Shown: positions 25,059 to 34,229, counted from the first letter of the stretch. The stretch: 37,220 nucleotides of DNA from Papillibacter sp. (GCA_012838125.1 DUPW01000127.1:1-37220); one strand, 5' to 3'. The notes: generated by a model not told the origin, from the letters alone. Program-made: numbers and translations.

Positions 25059-26012
25059 TCACCTCCCGGCCTTGGAAGGAGGTTTCACGATACAGGATGT
25101 GTAATCCCGATATTTTTGCGCCTTCAGTTTCGCCTCTTCCCGGATGGGGGCAAACTGCTCCATACACTTCTTGATATCGTTGAGGTGGAAGACCTTCCCT
25201 TCAACGGTAAAGCGGTTTTCCTGACGGCATTCCGGCGTATCGGGCCAGTCAAGTGTGGTCACGCCGTCTTTGACGGAGATTTTGCCGTAGATTCCGCAGA
25301 GGGGGCACATCACATCGTCCGTCCCCGGTACGACTTCAATATAATTTAAGTGGCACACTGGGCACGAGCCCCTGTCGCCGCCGCGCCAGCTGTTATCGCC
25401 GGAGAGCATGGCATCTGCCACGTTTTCCCCCAGCTTTCTGGCTTTTTCCAGCCAGTGCTCATTGGTGGCCGCGGCGTTTACTTCGGCGATACCATAGACG
25501 TTCATATGGTCCACGACCTCGCCCTGGGGAGGAATGAGGGCCGTGAAAAGGTTGGCGAGGGAGAACCCCGTCCAGTGTTCATGGAGACAGCCACCCACCG
25601 AAATGAGGCCGGCGGGGCGATGCTTATAGCGCCCCTTAATGAAAGCCGGCGCCGGCATACCGAGGGACGGGCTGGCGATATCCATTCGGGGACCGAAAAC
25701 TCTGTCCCTGAATGCGAAAAACAAGCTGTTGGCGGTGAGGGAGTATGCGGGCGCGGCAATGATGACGCCATCGCTATTCAAAAAAGCTTCCGCAAGGAAA
25801 GGGGCGTCGTCTTTGTAGAGACATTTTTCAATATCCGCGTCAGCCGCGCAGAAGGCGGTGGTGGTGCAGGAGCTGCAGTTATGTAAATTATACTCCGCCA
25901 GGCGGTACAGCTCCACTTCAACGCCTTTCTTCTCCGCCGCCATCAGGGCCTCTTTTACATATATTTCTGTGTTTCCATTCCGTCGTCCCGCGGAGAAAGC
26001 AACAAGCTTCAT
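25059..26012 (-). CDS. Flavodoxin-fold NAD(P)H-dependent FMN reductase with C-terminal zinc ribbon
   Basis: A 317-aa protein. Residues 1-200 form an NADPH-dependent FMN reductase/flavodoxin-like domain: VAFSAGRRNGNTE at the phosphate loop, a cysteine-rich insert with C46, C49, C55 and C64 (NCSSCTTTAFC), and APAYSLTANSLFFAFRDRV. The insert resembles those of iron-sulfur flavoproteins. Residues about 213-245 add CPVC (217-220) and CPLC (236-239), a likely zinc ribbon unusual in this family. The start has AGGAGG 8 nt upstream. It is the first gene of an operon with the aldo/keto reductase, divergent from a MocR-type regulator. Confidence 0.82.
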   Translation of the reverse strand: MKLVAFSAGRRNGNTEIYVKEALMAAEKKGVEVELYRLAEYNLHNCSSCTTTAFCAADADIEKCLYKDDAPFLAEAFLNSDGVIIAAPAYSLTANSLFFAFRDRVFGPRMDIASPSLGMPAPAFIKGRYKHRPAGLISVGGCLHEHWTGFSLANLFTALIPPQGEVVDHMNVYGIAEVNAAATNEHWLEKARKLGENVADAMLSGDNSWRGGDRGSCPVCHLNYIEVVPGTDDVMCPLCGIYGKISVKDGVTTLDWPDTPECRQENRFTVEGKVFHLNDIKKCMEQFAPIREEAKLKAQKYRDYTSCIVKPPSKAGR

Positions 26013-26201
26013 ATCTGATTCCTCCTGTTAATTTACTTTTACTTTTCAAATAGGTCGCATGCAAACGCATCAAAACACTGCACATAAACACGCGAAATAC
26101 CCGACTCGTGTTACGTGCCCTTCCATCCGTTTACTCCCGAATGCCTCATGGATGGCCACGGCGTTTTTAAAAGCATCCGCCCTTAAAAATCACTCGGAAA
26201 C

Positions 26202-26230
26202 TTGCGAATGAGATGGCCATTATGTATTAT
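26202..26230 (+). promoter_or_regulatory. Promoter of the MocR-type regulator gene
   Basis: TTGCGA (26202-26207), a 17-bp spacer and TATTAT (26225-26230), 59 bp before the chosen start. The divergent intergenic region also holds ATGC-AAAC-GCAT (26059-26070), a small dyad near the flavodoxin-type gene. Confidence 0.6.
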
Positions 26231-26289
26231 GTAGGAGAGCTGGTAAATCGTGGGTTAATCGGGAAAATTGGGAAGAAGGGATGGGCGCT

Positions 26290-27732
26290 ATGACAAAAAA
26301 GAAGGTTTTGATGGAAAAGCTTCTAATTAGTATCATCAACGGAATGTATAGAGATGGCGATAAACTGCCGTCCCTTAGAAAGTTTGCCAACTTAAACGAT
26401 GCCAGTTTGTATACAACGCTCAACGTGTACAATGAGCTGACATCTTTCGGTGTGATTGAAAGCCGCCCAAAAAAGGGGTACTTCGTGGCGAAATCAGATT
26501 ATGAAACTCTCTATAATCTGAGCCGGTCATTAATCGGGTTTTTGCCCGCTCAACAGATGATTCGGTATCATTATGATAAAAGGGACCTGGAGGCATTTGC
26601 TTATGACCAGTATATTGACAGAGTCAATTGTGCCCCCACCGAATCATGTTTTCAGCTGTCCTGGAGCGGCATCAGTGATGAGTATTTCTCCGGTGTAACC
26701 TTTGGCAGTATTCAGTCTCCGGAGCGCCTTAAGGAGATTCAGGATCTTCTGGCATCACGAATCGCCCTTTGGATGCTCAGCTGCGGGTGCCACTTTATGA
26801 CAAAACACATAACCGTGACAAACAGCGCCGCTGAAGCCCTTATGTTCGCAATACGGGCCTGCCACCATACAAGCATGCAGGATGATTACGTCCTCGGAAT
26901 CGAATCGCCGGGCTCCATGCTCTTCGCGTATTGCGCCCGAATCCTTGCCATTGATTATCGAGAGATTCGCAGTGACCCGAGCAGCGGACTGTGCGCGGAA
27001 GACCTCGCCTGCCAGATTGAAAGCGGCACAAAGTTTTCCGCCATACTGCTGTCATCCTGCAACGCAGACCCAACAGGTGCTGTGATGCCGGAGTGTAACA
27101 AAAAGCGTCTCGTGGATCTGTGCCAGAAACATCAAATCCCAATCATTGAGTATGACGAATACGGACACTTCTGTTTCTCCCGGCATCGGCACCCCCCGAT
27201 AAAAGTGTTAGATCACGAAATGGTTATTTATGTATCTGATTTCAGCAAAGTTTTCGGCGACAGTTTTCCCTTCGGATTCGTTGAAAGCGGCCAGTACACA
27301 AAAATGCTGCGTTTCCAAAAATCCCTCAGCGGCTCCCGCGTTCCCATGAACATGCAGGTGGCGCTCTCTGAGCTTCTGGACACCGAAAACATTGCCGGCT
27401 CCATTGAAAAAAGCAGAGAAAGAATAGACCGAACCGTGAAGATGTTCATGGAGATCGTGCGGGGTATCGTGCCGGGGGCTGTTCGTATCTGGAGTTCCCA
27501 AGGCAGCCCCTTTCTCTGGGTTGAACTTCCCGGCGGGGTCAAAAGTATGCGCGAGTTTTTAAGCCTTGCCCTGTCGCAAAATGTCCTGATTGCACCGGGC
27601 CAGCTCTTCACAACACTTCCGGAATACGGAAGGTGTTTCAGAGTAAACTGCTGCACAAGTAAAAAGTCGAGGCAAATAGCCGCCGGAGCGAAAGCCCTCG
27701 GCAATGTGATTGCCGCATTCCTTGAAAGCTGA
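26290..27732 (+). CDS. MocR-type regulator: GntR helix-turn-helix fused to aminotransferase-like domain
   Basis: A 480-aa regulator. Residues about 1-70 are a GntR-type winged helix (GDKLPSLRKFANLNDASLYTTLNVYNELTSFGVIESRPKKGYFV). The rest is a fold-type I aminotransferase domain. PLP-binding residues appear intact: CNADPTGA, EYDEYGHF, Lys320 in DFSKVFG and the Arg of FRVNCC. MocR proteins sense PLP or amino compounds and often control a divergent gene, here most likely the flavodoxin-type/aldo-keto reductase pair. The start is ambiguous: ATG 26281 sits directly behind AGAAGGG, whereas ATG 26290 is 9 nt from it and was preferred. It converges with the SnoaL-like gene. Confidence 0.86.
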   Translation: MTKKKVLMEKLLISIINGMYRDGDKLPSLRKFANLNDASLYTTLNVYNELTSFGVIESRPKKGYFVAKSDYETLYNLSRSLIGFLPAQQMIRYHYDKRDLEAFAYDQYIDRVNCAPTESCFQLSWSGISDEYFSGVTFGSIQSPERLKEIQDLLASRIALWMLSCGCHFMTKHITVTNSAAEALMFAIRACHHTSMQDDYVLGIESPGSMLFAYCARILAIDYREIRSDPSSGLCAEDLACQIESGTKFSAILLSSCNADPTGAVMPECNKKRLVDLCQKHQIPIIEYDEYGHFCFSRHRHPPIKVLDHEMVIYVSDFSKVFGDSFPFGFVESGQYTKMLRFQKSLSGSRVPMNMQVALSELLDTENIAGSIEKSRERIDRTVKMFMEIVRGIVPGAVRIWSSQGSPFLWVELPGGVKSMREFLSLALSQNVLIAPGQLFTTLPEYGRCFRVNCCTSKKSRQIAAGAKALGNVIAAFLES

Positions 27733-27867
27733 TGCTTTTACTCCTGTTTACATTGCGAATTCACTCTTGCTTTACTCCGCTTAGGCTGCTACATACACGG
27801 CCGGTGTACCCTCAGATTTTTCGGGGGGCGCCGGCTTCTGTCATGATAACCGGCTCCCGGCTTCTGC

Positions 27868-28668
27868 CTAATCTTTCGGTTCCCGGATAGCCGACGGGTT
27901 GTTTACAATCACGCCGGGCTTGCGGCCGTGGGCGTATTCAAAGGCGCCTGTGGGTGTGCCGTATTTCTTCAGATACGCTTCCTTAATCCATTTGTACTTT
28001 TCGCCGCCGAAGGCCCAGTCCAGCATCGTCCCCTCATACGTCTCGTAGGGTTCGGGAGGCAGCGGGAAGGGCCACCGCTCCGTCTTCGAGTCGTAGGGAT
28101 GGAAGAAGGTGCAGGGCTCGGTGGGCCAATCGTGTTCGTGGGCGGGTCCGGTCATGATGTTCTGCCAATCGTCCACCCAGCTCGTGTAATAATCGGTGCG
28201 GAAAGTCCGCCACCATTTCAGGTGCCAAATCTTCCACTTGCCGTCCGGCTCTTTAATGAATTCGGCGCTGTAGCTTCCCCAGCACCAGAAGGCTCTGTGG
28301 CCGCCCTTGCCGTCAATTTGCGTCTCGTGCCCCGGGGAATCAAATTTCGCCCGGGCCGTCTTCCCGTCACCGGCGACCTCGATAATCGGCGTGGCCACGT
28401 AGTGGTCGAACATGCAGCCGATGAGCTCCTCTTTCATCATTTCGCCAAACTGATACCGAACTGCGTCCGGGCCCACGAAGACGCCCCAGTCAGACACCTC
28501 CATGGACACATCCGGCATGGTCAGCGCGAATGTCTCCTCCGGAGTCAGATACATCGTCATGGGTTTGTGAAAGCTCTGGTAGCGGCCGATGACGTTTTGG
28601 ATTTCCGTTACGGCCTTCACCCGCTCCATCTCATGTTCCAGCTTTGCCAGACGTTCTTCAATAGTCAT
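27868..28668 (-). CDS. SnoaL-like/NTF2-fold domain protein
   Basis: A 266-aa protein beginning MTIEERLAKLEHEMERVKAVTEIQNVIGRY, a short coiled coil leading into a SnoaL-like alpha+beta-barrel domain (about 18-170), with FWCWGSYSAEFIKEPDGKWKIWHLKWWRTF as the closing strands. Such domains occur in polyketide cyclases, dehydratases and ring-hydroxylating accessory proteins, or simply bind hydrophobic ligands. The Trp/Tyr/Pro-rich C-terminal 90 residues are not part of the usual domain. It is the last gene of the dpp / UGSC-like operon, 58 bp after the metallo-hydrolase gene, with GGAAGGG upstream of its ATG. The reaction is unknown. Confidence 0.78.
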   Translation of the reverse strand: MTIEERLAKLEHEMERVKAVTEIQNVIGRYQSFHKPMTMYLTPEETFALTMPDVSMEVSDWGVFVGPDAVRYQFGEMMKEELIGCMFDHYVATPIIEVAGDGKTARAKFDSPGHETQIDGKGGHRAFWCWGSYSAEFIKEPDGKWKIWHLKWWRTFRTDYYTSWVDDWQNIMTGPAHEHDWPTEPCTFFHPYDSKTERWPFPLPPEPYETYEGTMLDWAFGGEKYKWIKEAYLKKYGTPTGAFEYAHGRKPGVIVNNPSAIREPKD

Positions 28669-28726
28669 GACAGGATCCCTTCCTTCCTCTTAAAGGTGTC
28701 AATTAATTACATTCTTAAAATCTGAG

Positions 28727-29449
28727 TCATTCGGCGGCGCCGGCTGTCTGACTCTGCTGAGCTTTTTCTTCCAGCAGGGCGGCCATGACCTCGTCCCGAC
28801 TAAAGGGGCCGCCGTGCCCAGAATACACGGTGTGTGCGGCCGAGAGAATCCTCTCGACGCTGTCAAATAAAACGGCATCGCTGTTTTCCGTGTCCGACAG
28901 GAACGCCAGCCCCACGGTGGAGGCGCCGGGGGGCTGGGCAATGGTGTCTCCCACCAGCGCCTGCCCGGAATCTAAAATGACCGCGGTACTGCATTTCGAG
29001 TGGCCCGGGGTTTCGATGATTTTCCCGTCAATTCCCCATGGCTTGAGGTCGTACGTGCCCTCAAAGAGGATATCCGGCTCCACTTTGGGGACGAAAGGTA
29101 TGGGGTCGCCCTCTATGGCCTGCCTTGCCATGACTGCCCTTCCAAGGGCGTTTCTGCCGAACACGTCGGGCTTTAGCCCTTCCCAAAGGAACGGCGCGGC
29201 GAGCTTATGGCAGAGCAAGGGGGCTTTCGTGAGCGCTTTCATGGCGCCCATATTGACGAAATGATCCACGTGTCCATGGGTCACCACCAGCAGTGCAATA
29301 CTGCGGGGATCGATGCCGTGCTTTCGGCACACATCCAGAAAAGGGCCGTCCCCCATTTCGCCGCCGCTGTCCACGGCAATTACCGTCTCCCCGCTTCTGA
29401 TGAAGAAGCCGTTTGACATTCCGATGGTATACTGAATCACTTCAGTCAT
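28727..29449 (-). CDS. Metallo-beta-lactamase-fold hydrolase
   Basis: A 240-aa protein with the binuclear-metal motif THGHVDH (H58, H60, D62, H63) and further ligands in ETPGHSKCST, LVGDTI and YSGHGGP, the glyoxalase-II-like branch of the fold. Such enzymes hydrolyse thioesters, lactones or phosphoesters. The start is ATG 29449, with GGAGGG 9 nt upstream; the frame extends to 29473 without a better site. It lies between the second UGSC-like gene and the SnoaL-like gene in the same operon, which suggests hydrolysis of an intermediate derived from an imported compound. Substrate unknown. Confidence 0.85.
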   Translation of the reverse strand: MTEVIQYTIGMSNGFFIRSGETVIAVDSGGEMGDGPFLDVCRKHGIDPRSIALLVVTHGHVDHFVNMGAMKALTKAPLLCHKLAAPFLWEGLKPDVFGRNALGRAVMARQAIEGDPIPFVPKVEPDILFEGTYDLKPWGIDGKIIETPGHSKCSTAVILDSGQALVGDTIAQPPGASTVGLAFLSDTENSDAVLFDSVERILSAAHTVYSGHGGPFSRDEVMAALLEEKAQQSQTAGAAE

Positions 29450-29515
29450 AGTCCCGCTCCCTCCATACCGCACGAGTATGTCACGTTGTCCCTGACTGCA
29501 TCGCTGCGGGCTTTG

Positions 29516-31261
29516 TTATTTTCCCGCCTTTGTGAGGGCGGCGCCGCGGATGACCTTCTGCATATACGGCAGGGGCTTGCCGTTTTTGACTCCTAGGGTG
29601 GTGGAGCCTGCCGATGTGGAAAAGACAATGGTCCCGCCGGCGCCGGTGCCGGTAATCATCAGGGCCACGTGTTTTATGTCGCTGAAAGGCTCCATTAACA
29701 GCCCGGGCCGGCAGTCGTCCAGCGAAAACTTCCGCATGAACTCGCTGACTTTCCCCTCTTTGACATTCTGCTTAAATTCCTCGCGCTCCTGCTCACTCAT
29801 TTTGTCCCAGTCGATGGTGTTCACGTCATGGAGCCACTGGATAAAGGACTCTCTGGTAAAGCCGGCGTTGGCCAACTGACGCGCCATGGTGGGATGCATG
29901 GCAATCATGTGGCGCGCCCCCGGGTTGCCGCGAGGCGGCATGCCAAAGCGCGAGAAAACATTAGTATGCTGTGAGAAGATAGAGCGCATCTTCTCCAGCC
30001 TCTGCTCGTAGGTTTCCATAAACAGCGTCTCGGAAGGTCCGCGCACCACCGACAGCGTCTCGCAGACGGTGACGACGCTCTCGTCGGGTAAAAATCCGCA
30101 GGATTCTGCGTAGGACGGCCAGGGGCTCTCCTTCTGGTTTTCGGGGATGACGTAATTGGCGTAGGCCGCCGGCTGGCCGGCCCCTCCCGGGGAGGAGTAA
30201 TACTTCATGTCTCGCCAGCCGATGTTAATCATGCACATGAGGAGCGCCCGCCCGATTGTGGCGTTCGCCCGATGTCCGGGGGCGAGGTATCCTGACTCAT
30301 TGTTGAGCCCGATTTCCTCAACAATGGGCCCGCTGATGAAGAAAACCGGCAGTATTTCGTTGACGATGTGGTATTGGTTAAACCGCTCGTCGGTGATGGC
30401 CTCCACCATGGCGATGATGACGGGCAGGTACTCCGGCCGCGCCCCCGCCATGACGGCGCTGATGGCGATTTTCTCCACCGTGGCCTTCCCCAGCTTCGGC
30501 TCCATAAGCCCGATGAGCTTGTCGCGGGGATACGTCGTCCCGGTGAGCATCCATTCCACGGCTTCCCGCGTCGGGGGAACCACGGGCATACCGTCCCCCA
30601 TGGCGTTGTCGACGCAATACTGCTGGAACTTCTCGTAAGCCTCCGTGTAGGTGGCTCCGCTGAAGGTCAAGGGCGTCTCGTCCACGATGAGGTCACTGAC
30701 CTCCTGCTCCTCCCTCGTCAGCGGCTCGGTGAGGGCTCTGTGGATATCATCAAAAGCCGCGGCGGCGACGGATTTCATCAGCTCCGGGTCCATTTTCGCT
30801 GTGATGTAATCCGTTGCGGGGACGGAGACGACACGGCACGTGGGCACACCGTTAAAATCCGATTGCAGCTTCTTGAGCATCAAAACGGCGTCCGTGCAGA
30901 CGGAGACGCCGGGCTTGCCCCGCATTTCCAGAAGGGCGGCGGCATCCATCCGGCCTCCCGTTGTGGAGGCTTTGACTCCGTCGAGCCACGCGTCGCACAT
31001 TTCCGCAACTTCAGCGGTTTTGTCCTGGGCGAAGGGGGAGTGCATTGACTCCGGGTACACGAACTTAACGTCCGGGTATTTCTCCTTCAGCATCTCCGTG
31101 ATGGTGGCAAAAAACGCTTCCGAGTCGGACCATAAGGCCATAACGGCGATGGTCTTCCCATTGAGGTCCGTGGGGCGGGGTGCGAACAAGCCGCGCCTTT
31201 CGGGATTGGCCAGCTCACCCCGGGGGTTGAGGACCTCTAACACTACCTGCTTATTACTCAT
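29516..31261 (-). CDS. UGSC-like two-domain protein of unknown function (paralog 1)
   Basis: A 581-aa soluble protein. Residues 1-185 resemble the UGSC (seleno)protein family: VLEVLNPRGE, APRPTDLNGKTIAVM, CDAWLDGVK and GKPGVSVCTDA. Where that family carries U/C-G-S-C, this protein has STTGG (TTGG at 100-103). Residues about 205-581 form a second conserved region with GDGMPVVPPTREAVEWML, KIAISAVMAGARPEYLPVIIAMVEA, SGPIVEEIGLN and GHRANATIGRAL, ending GAALTKAGK. I recall this second region in uncharacterised proteins that accompany UGSC genes; no reaction is known to me. ATG 31261 was chosen because GAGAGG lies about 8 nt upstream. It follows its paralog by 100 bp. Confidence 0.72.
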   Translation of the reverse strand: MSNKQVVLEVLNPRGELANPERRGLFAPRPTDLNGKTIAVMALWSDSEAFFATITEMLKEKYPDVKFVYPESMHSPFAQDKTAEVAEMCDAWLDGVKASTTGGRMDAAALLEMRGKPGVSVCTDAVLMLKKLQSDFNGVPTCRVVSVPATDYITAKMDPELMKSVAAAAFDDIHRALTEPLTREEQEVSDLIVDETPLTFSGATYTEAYEKFQQYCVDNAMGDGMPVVPPTREAVEWMLTGTTYPRDKLIGLMEPKLGKATVEKIAISAVMAGARPEYLPVIIAMVEAITDERFNQYHIVNEILPVFFISGPIVEEIGLNNESGYLAPGHRANATIGRALLMCMINIGWRDMKYYSSPGGAGQPAAYANYVIPENQKESPWPSYAESCGFLPDESVVTVCETLSVVRGPSETLFMETYEQRLEKMRSIFSQHTNVFSRFGMPPRGNPGARHMIAMHPTMARQLANAGFTRESFIQWLHDVNTIDWDKMSEQEREEFKQNVKEGKVSEFMRKFSLDDCRPGLLMEPFSDIKHVALMITGTGAGGTIVFSTSAGSTTLGVKNGKPLPYMQKVIRGAALTKAGK

Positions 31262-31361
31262 GATTGATACCTCTCCGTTTTCATACAATACGATTTCGCC
31301 TCTGAAATGTTATGTAAACTAGCAGTGATTTCTTATACTCTATCCCGCTCTTACCGTGCAC

Positions 31362-33116
31362 TTACCTTCCGGCTTTCGTCAGGGTGGCGCCGGTGACTTT
31401 TTTGCACACCATATCAAGGCCGCCGCCTAAGAGGCTGCTTCCCAGGCCCCCGCCGTAAAAGCCCGTCACCTGTCCGGAATCTGCGCCGGCCACAAAAAGC
31501 GTCACGCGCTGGGGATTGATTGTGGGAATTGTGCCGCCGGGTTTGCAGTCGTCCACAGAAAGCCCCGGGATGGTGCCCTTTTTCGCCACTTCCAGAATCT
31601 TCTCCTGCTGGCTCTCGCTAAAGTCGTCCCACGGGAGCCGGTGCTGATCGCAAAGCCACTGGGTGAAGGATTTTTTCGTAAATCCCGCGGCGGCCAGCTG
31701 CTTGACGAAGGACAGGTGCAGGGCAAACTGGAAACAGGCGGTGTTGATTTGCCTTTCGATGTTCGTGTCAATCGTGAAGGGGGACGGCGGGCCGCTCCTC
31801 TTCTTCTCCGGAACGAGGGCCGGGTATCCGCTTTTCATCATGCCCGCCAGTTTCTTCATTTCCATCTCAAGGGGCGGGAAGGTCATGCCGCCGCCGGGTC
31901 CAAGCCTGTTGGTGTAGGTACATTCGTCGATGGAGACGATGCTGTCCCCCGGCGAAAATCCCCGTGATATGGCGTAAGATTCCCAGGGGCTGTTTTCCTC
32001 GTTTTCGGCGAAGACAAGATGGGTGTACCGCTCAGGCTGGCCCTGATAGCCGCACTCCACCCTGAAAAAGCTCCATCCTAAGTTAATCATGCAGAGATTT
32101 ACCGCGCGGCCTATGGCGTTGTTGGCGCGGCAGCCCGGCCCTAAATACCCCATGCCGCCGTTCATCCCAATCTCTTTGGCGATGGGGCCGTTTACGACGA
32201 TGAGCGCCCTTGAGGCAAGGGAACCTGTGGAGATGTGGTAGAAATCCATGGCGGGATCCATGCAGCACTCAATAGCCGCAATAATCACAGGCAGATACTC
32301 CGGTTTCGCACCCGCCATCACTGCGTTAATGGCCACTTTTTTCACTGTCGCCTTTCCGAATGCAGGCGGGAATAAGCCCAGAACCTCATCGGGGTCTCGG
32401 CTTGTCCCGGTGAGCATCCATTTCACCGCTTCCGGCGTCGGTGGGATGACGGGAAGCCCGTCGTTCATTTCCTGATCGGCGAAGTACCGGTGGAACTTCT
32501 CGTGGACTTCACCGTAAGTTTCCCCTTCAAAACGCATGTTTCCGTAATCGTAAAGGAAGGGTTTGGGGTTCTTCTCCTCCTCGGTGAGAGGCCTCGTCAG
32601 CGCATCGACAATTTTGTCAAAATTGTCCTGCGCGATTTTTTTAAGCTTCTCCGGCTTCGTCTCACAGGCGAAAAAGTCATAGGCGGGAAAAACAATCTGA
32701 CGCATGGTGGGCATACCGAAGCAGAAAAACTCGCGGTTTCTCTGAACGACGAAGTCGTCAACGGTGATGCAGGCCCCCGGCTTTCCGTGTTTTTCAAGTT
32801 TGATGGCCAGCGGGGTGCGGTGTCCGCCCGTTGTTTTCACACCTTCTAACCAGACGTCACATTTATCAAGAATCCCATCGGGAATATCTGTTCCCAGCCC
32901 TCCCGGAAGAATGGTGAAGGACGTGTCCGGAATCCTCTCGCTGATAACTTCCGCCAGCACCTTGAAAAAAAGACTGCAGGCCGGCTTTTGGGGGATAAAG
33001 ACGAACTTCTTCCCGCTCAACGTCTCCGGTCGCGGTGCACTCAGCCCCACGGGAGGCTCTGACGGGAGGACGCCTCTTGGATTCATGACCTCCAAAACAA
33101 CTTTGTTTTGCTCCAT
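31362..33116 (-). CDS. UGSC-like two-domain protein of unknown function (paralog 2)
   Basis: A 584-aa protein homologous end to end with the next gene. Shared blocks include VVLEVMNPRG, APRPETLSGK, CDVWLEGVKTTGGHR (TTGG at 95-98, again in place of a U/C-G-S-C motif), NDGLPVIPPTPEAVKWMLTGT, KVAINAVMAGAKPEYLPVIIAA, NGPIAKEIGMNGGMGYLGPGCRANNAIGRA and GATLTKAGR at the end. The pair diverge most in the segment before SPF and in the Gly-rich C-terminus (FYGGGLGSSLLGGGL). They may form a heteromer. ATG 33116 has AAAGGAG 7 nt upstream. It lies 122 bp after dppF. Confidence 0.72.
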   Translation of the reverse strand: MEQNKVVLEVMNPRGVLPSEPPVGLSAPRPETLSGKKFVFIPQKPACSLFFKVLAEVISERIPDTSFTILPGGLGTDIPDGILDKCDVWLEGVKTTGGHRTPLAIKLEKHGKPGACITVDDFVVQRNREFFCFGMPTMRQIVFPAYDFFACETKPEKLKKIAQDNFDKIVDALTRPLTEEEKNPKPFLYDYGNMRFEGETYGEVHEKFHRYFADQEMNDGLPVIPPTPEAVKWMLTGTSRDPDEVLGLFPPAFGKATVKKVAINAVMAGAKPEYLPVIIAAIECCMDPAMDFYHISTGSLASRALIVVNGPIAKEIGMNGGMGYLGPGCRANNAIGRAVNLCMINLGWSFFRVECGYQGQPERYTHLVFAENEENSPWESYAISRGFSPGDSIVSIDECTYTNRLGPGGGMTFPPLEMEMKKLAGMMKSGYPALVPEKKRSGPPSPFTIDTNIERQINTACFQFALHLSFVKQLAAAGFTKKSFTQWLCDQHRLPWDDFSESQQEKILEVAKKGTIPGLSVDDCKPGGTIPTINPQRVTLFVAGADSGQVTGFYGGGLGSSLLGGGLDMVCKKVTGATLTKAGR

Positions 33117-33238
33117 CTTGACGCTCCTTTCATTCTGCATTATGCAGACGAATCCCTTCTGTCTCTTTCTGTGGCGAGGTTGTACCGGTGGGTTAAATGA
33201 ACGCCTGAGGAGGTATCAGCAGGCGTATCCCGCCTCTG

Positions 33239-34228
33239 CTAACCTCTTAAATGGTCTGCTTCTTCCGCCATGAGATTGTTGATTTCCCGCACGTTATGGC
33301 AGGCGACAAAATGGTCCGGAAGGACTTCCTCATAGCCGGGAGCCTTCTTTCTGCAGGCCTCTGTGGCGTAAAGGCAGCGGTTTACGAAACGGCATTCGTC
33401 CTTCGGCTCGATAGGCGACGATATCTCGCCCTTGAGCTTGACTTTTTGCCTTTTGTAGTCAATGTCGGGAACGGGGATGGCAGACAAAAGGGCTTTCGTA
33501 TAGGGGTGAAGCGGCGTCGCAAACAGTTCCTTCGTTTTCGCTTTTTCAACCATCACCCCGGCGTACATCACAAGCACATCCGTTGAGATATGTTTGACAA
33601 CGGAGAGATCGTGGGTGACGAAGATGTATGTCAGGTGTTTCTCCTGCTGCAAATCCTGAAGCACGTTCAGTATCTGCGCCTGAATGGACACATCCAGCGC
33701 AGAGACGGGCTCGTCGCACACGATAAACTCCGGATCGAGGGACAGGGCTCTGGCTATGCCGATGCGCTGCCGTCTTCCTCCGTCCAGCTCGTGGGGATAG
33801 GAGTAGGCAAAACGTCTGGCGAGCCCTACCATGTCCATCAGCTCAAAGACCTTCTTCTGCCGCTCCGCCCTGCCGAGAAGGCGGTATGTCTTCAGGGGGT
33901 CAGCTATGAGGTCGAAAACACAAAGCCGCGGATTGAGTGAGGAAAACGGATCCTGAAAGATGATTTGCATCTTTTTCCGCAGCTCTTTCTTCTCTTTTTT
34001 GGTGACGCTTGTCACGTCTTTGCCCTTGAAGATGATGGTGCCGGACGTGGGCTCTAAGAGCTTTATCACGACGCGGCCCAGCGTGGATTTGCCACAGCCG
34101 CTCTCGCCGACAACACCTAATGTGTCGCCTGCGTTTATGGAGAAACTGACGCCGTCCACGGCGTGAAGCATCCCCGCAGGGTTCTTGAAATATTTCTTGA
34201 GGTTTTCCACCCTTAACAGCTCGGCCAT
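33239..34228 (-). CDS. dppF: Peptide/nickel-type ABC importer ATPase (DppF/OppF)
   Basis: A 329-aa ATPase of the oligopeptide/dipeptide/nickel importer family. Walker A is GESGCGKST (41-49), Walker B FIVCDEP (168-174), and the C-terminal OppF-type tail has Cys residues (CRFVNRCLYATEAC). The signature is LDGGRRQR (148-155) instead of LSGGQRQR, so the usual Ser and Gln are Asp and Arg. The gene begins 1 bp after dppD and has GGGGG before its ATG. With DppD it should power a DppBC membrane channel. No periplasmic/lipoprotein binding component is in the window. Confidence 0.92.
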   Translation of the reverse strand: MAELLRVENLKKYFKNPAGMLHAVDGVSFSINAGDTLGVVGESGCGKSTLGRVVIKLLEPTSGTIIFKGKDVTSVTKKEKKELRKKMQIIFQDPFSSLNPRLCVFDLIADPLKTYRLLGRAERQKKVFELMDMVGLARRFAYSYPHELDGGRRQRIGIARALSLDPEFIVCDEPVSALDVSIQAQILNVLQDLQQEKHLTYIFVTHDLSVVKHISTDVLVMYAGVMVEKAKTKELFATPLHPYTKALLSAIPVPDIDYKRQKVKLKGEISSPIEPKDECRFVNRCLYATEACRKKAPGYEEVLPDHFVACHNVREINNLMAEEADHLRG

Positions 34229-34229
34229 C

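Noticed and set aside
27733..27867. Terminator for the eight-gene operon
   Set aside because: Only short CCGG-based stems (5 bp) are visible between the SnoaL-like gene and the MocR gene; none is a convincing intrinsic terminator.
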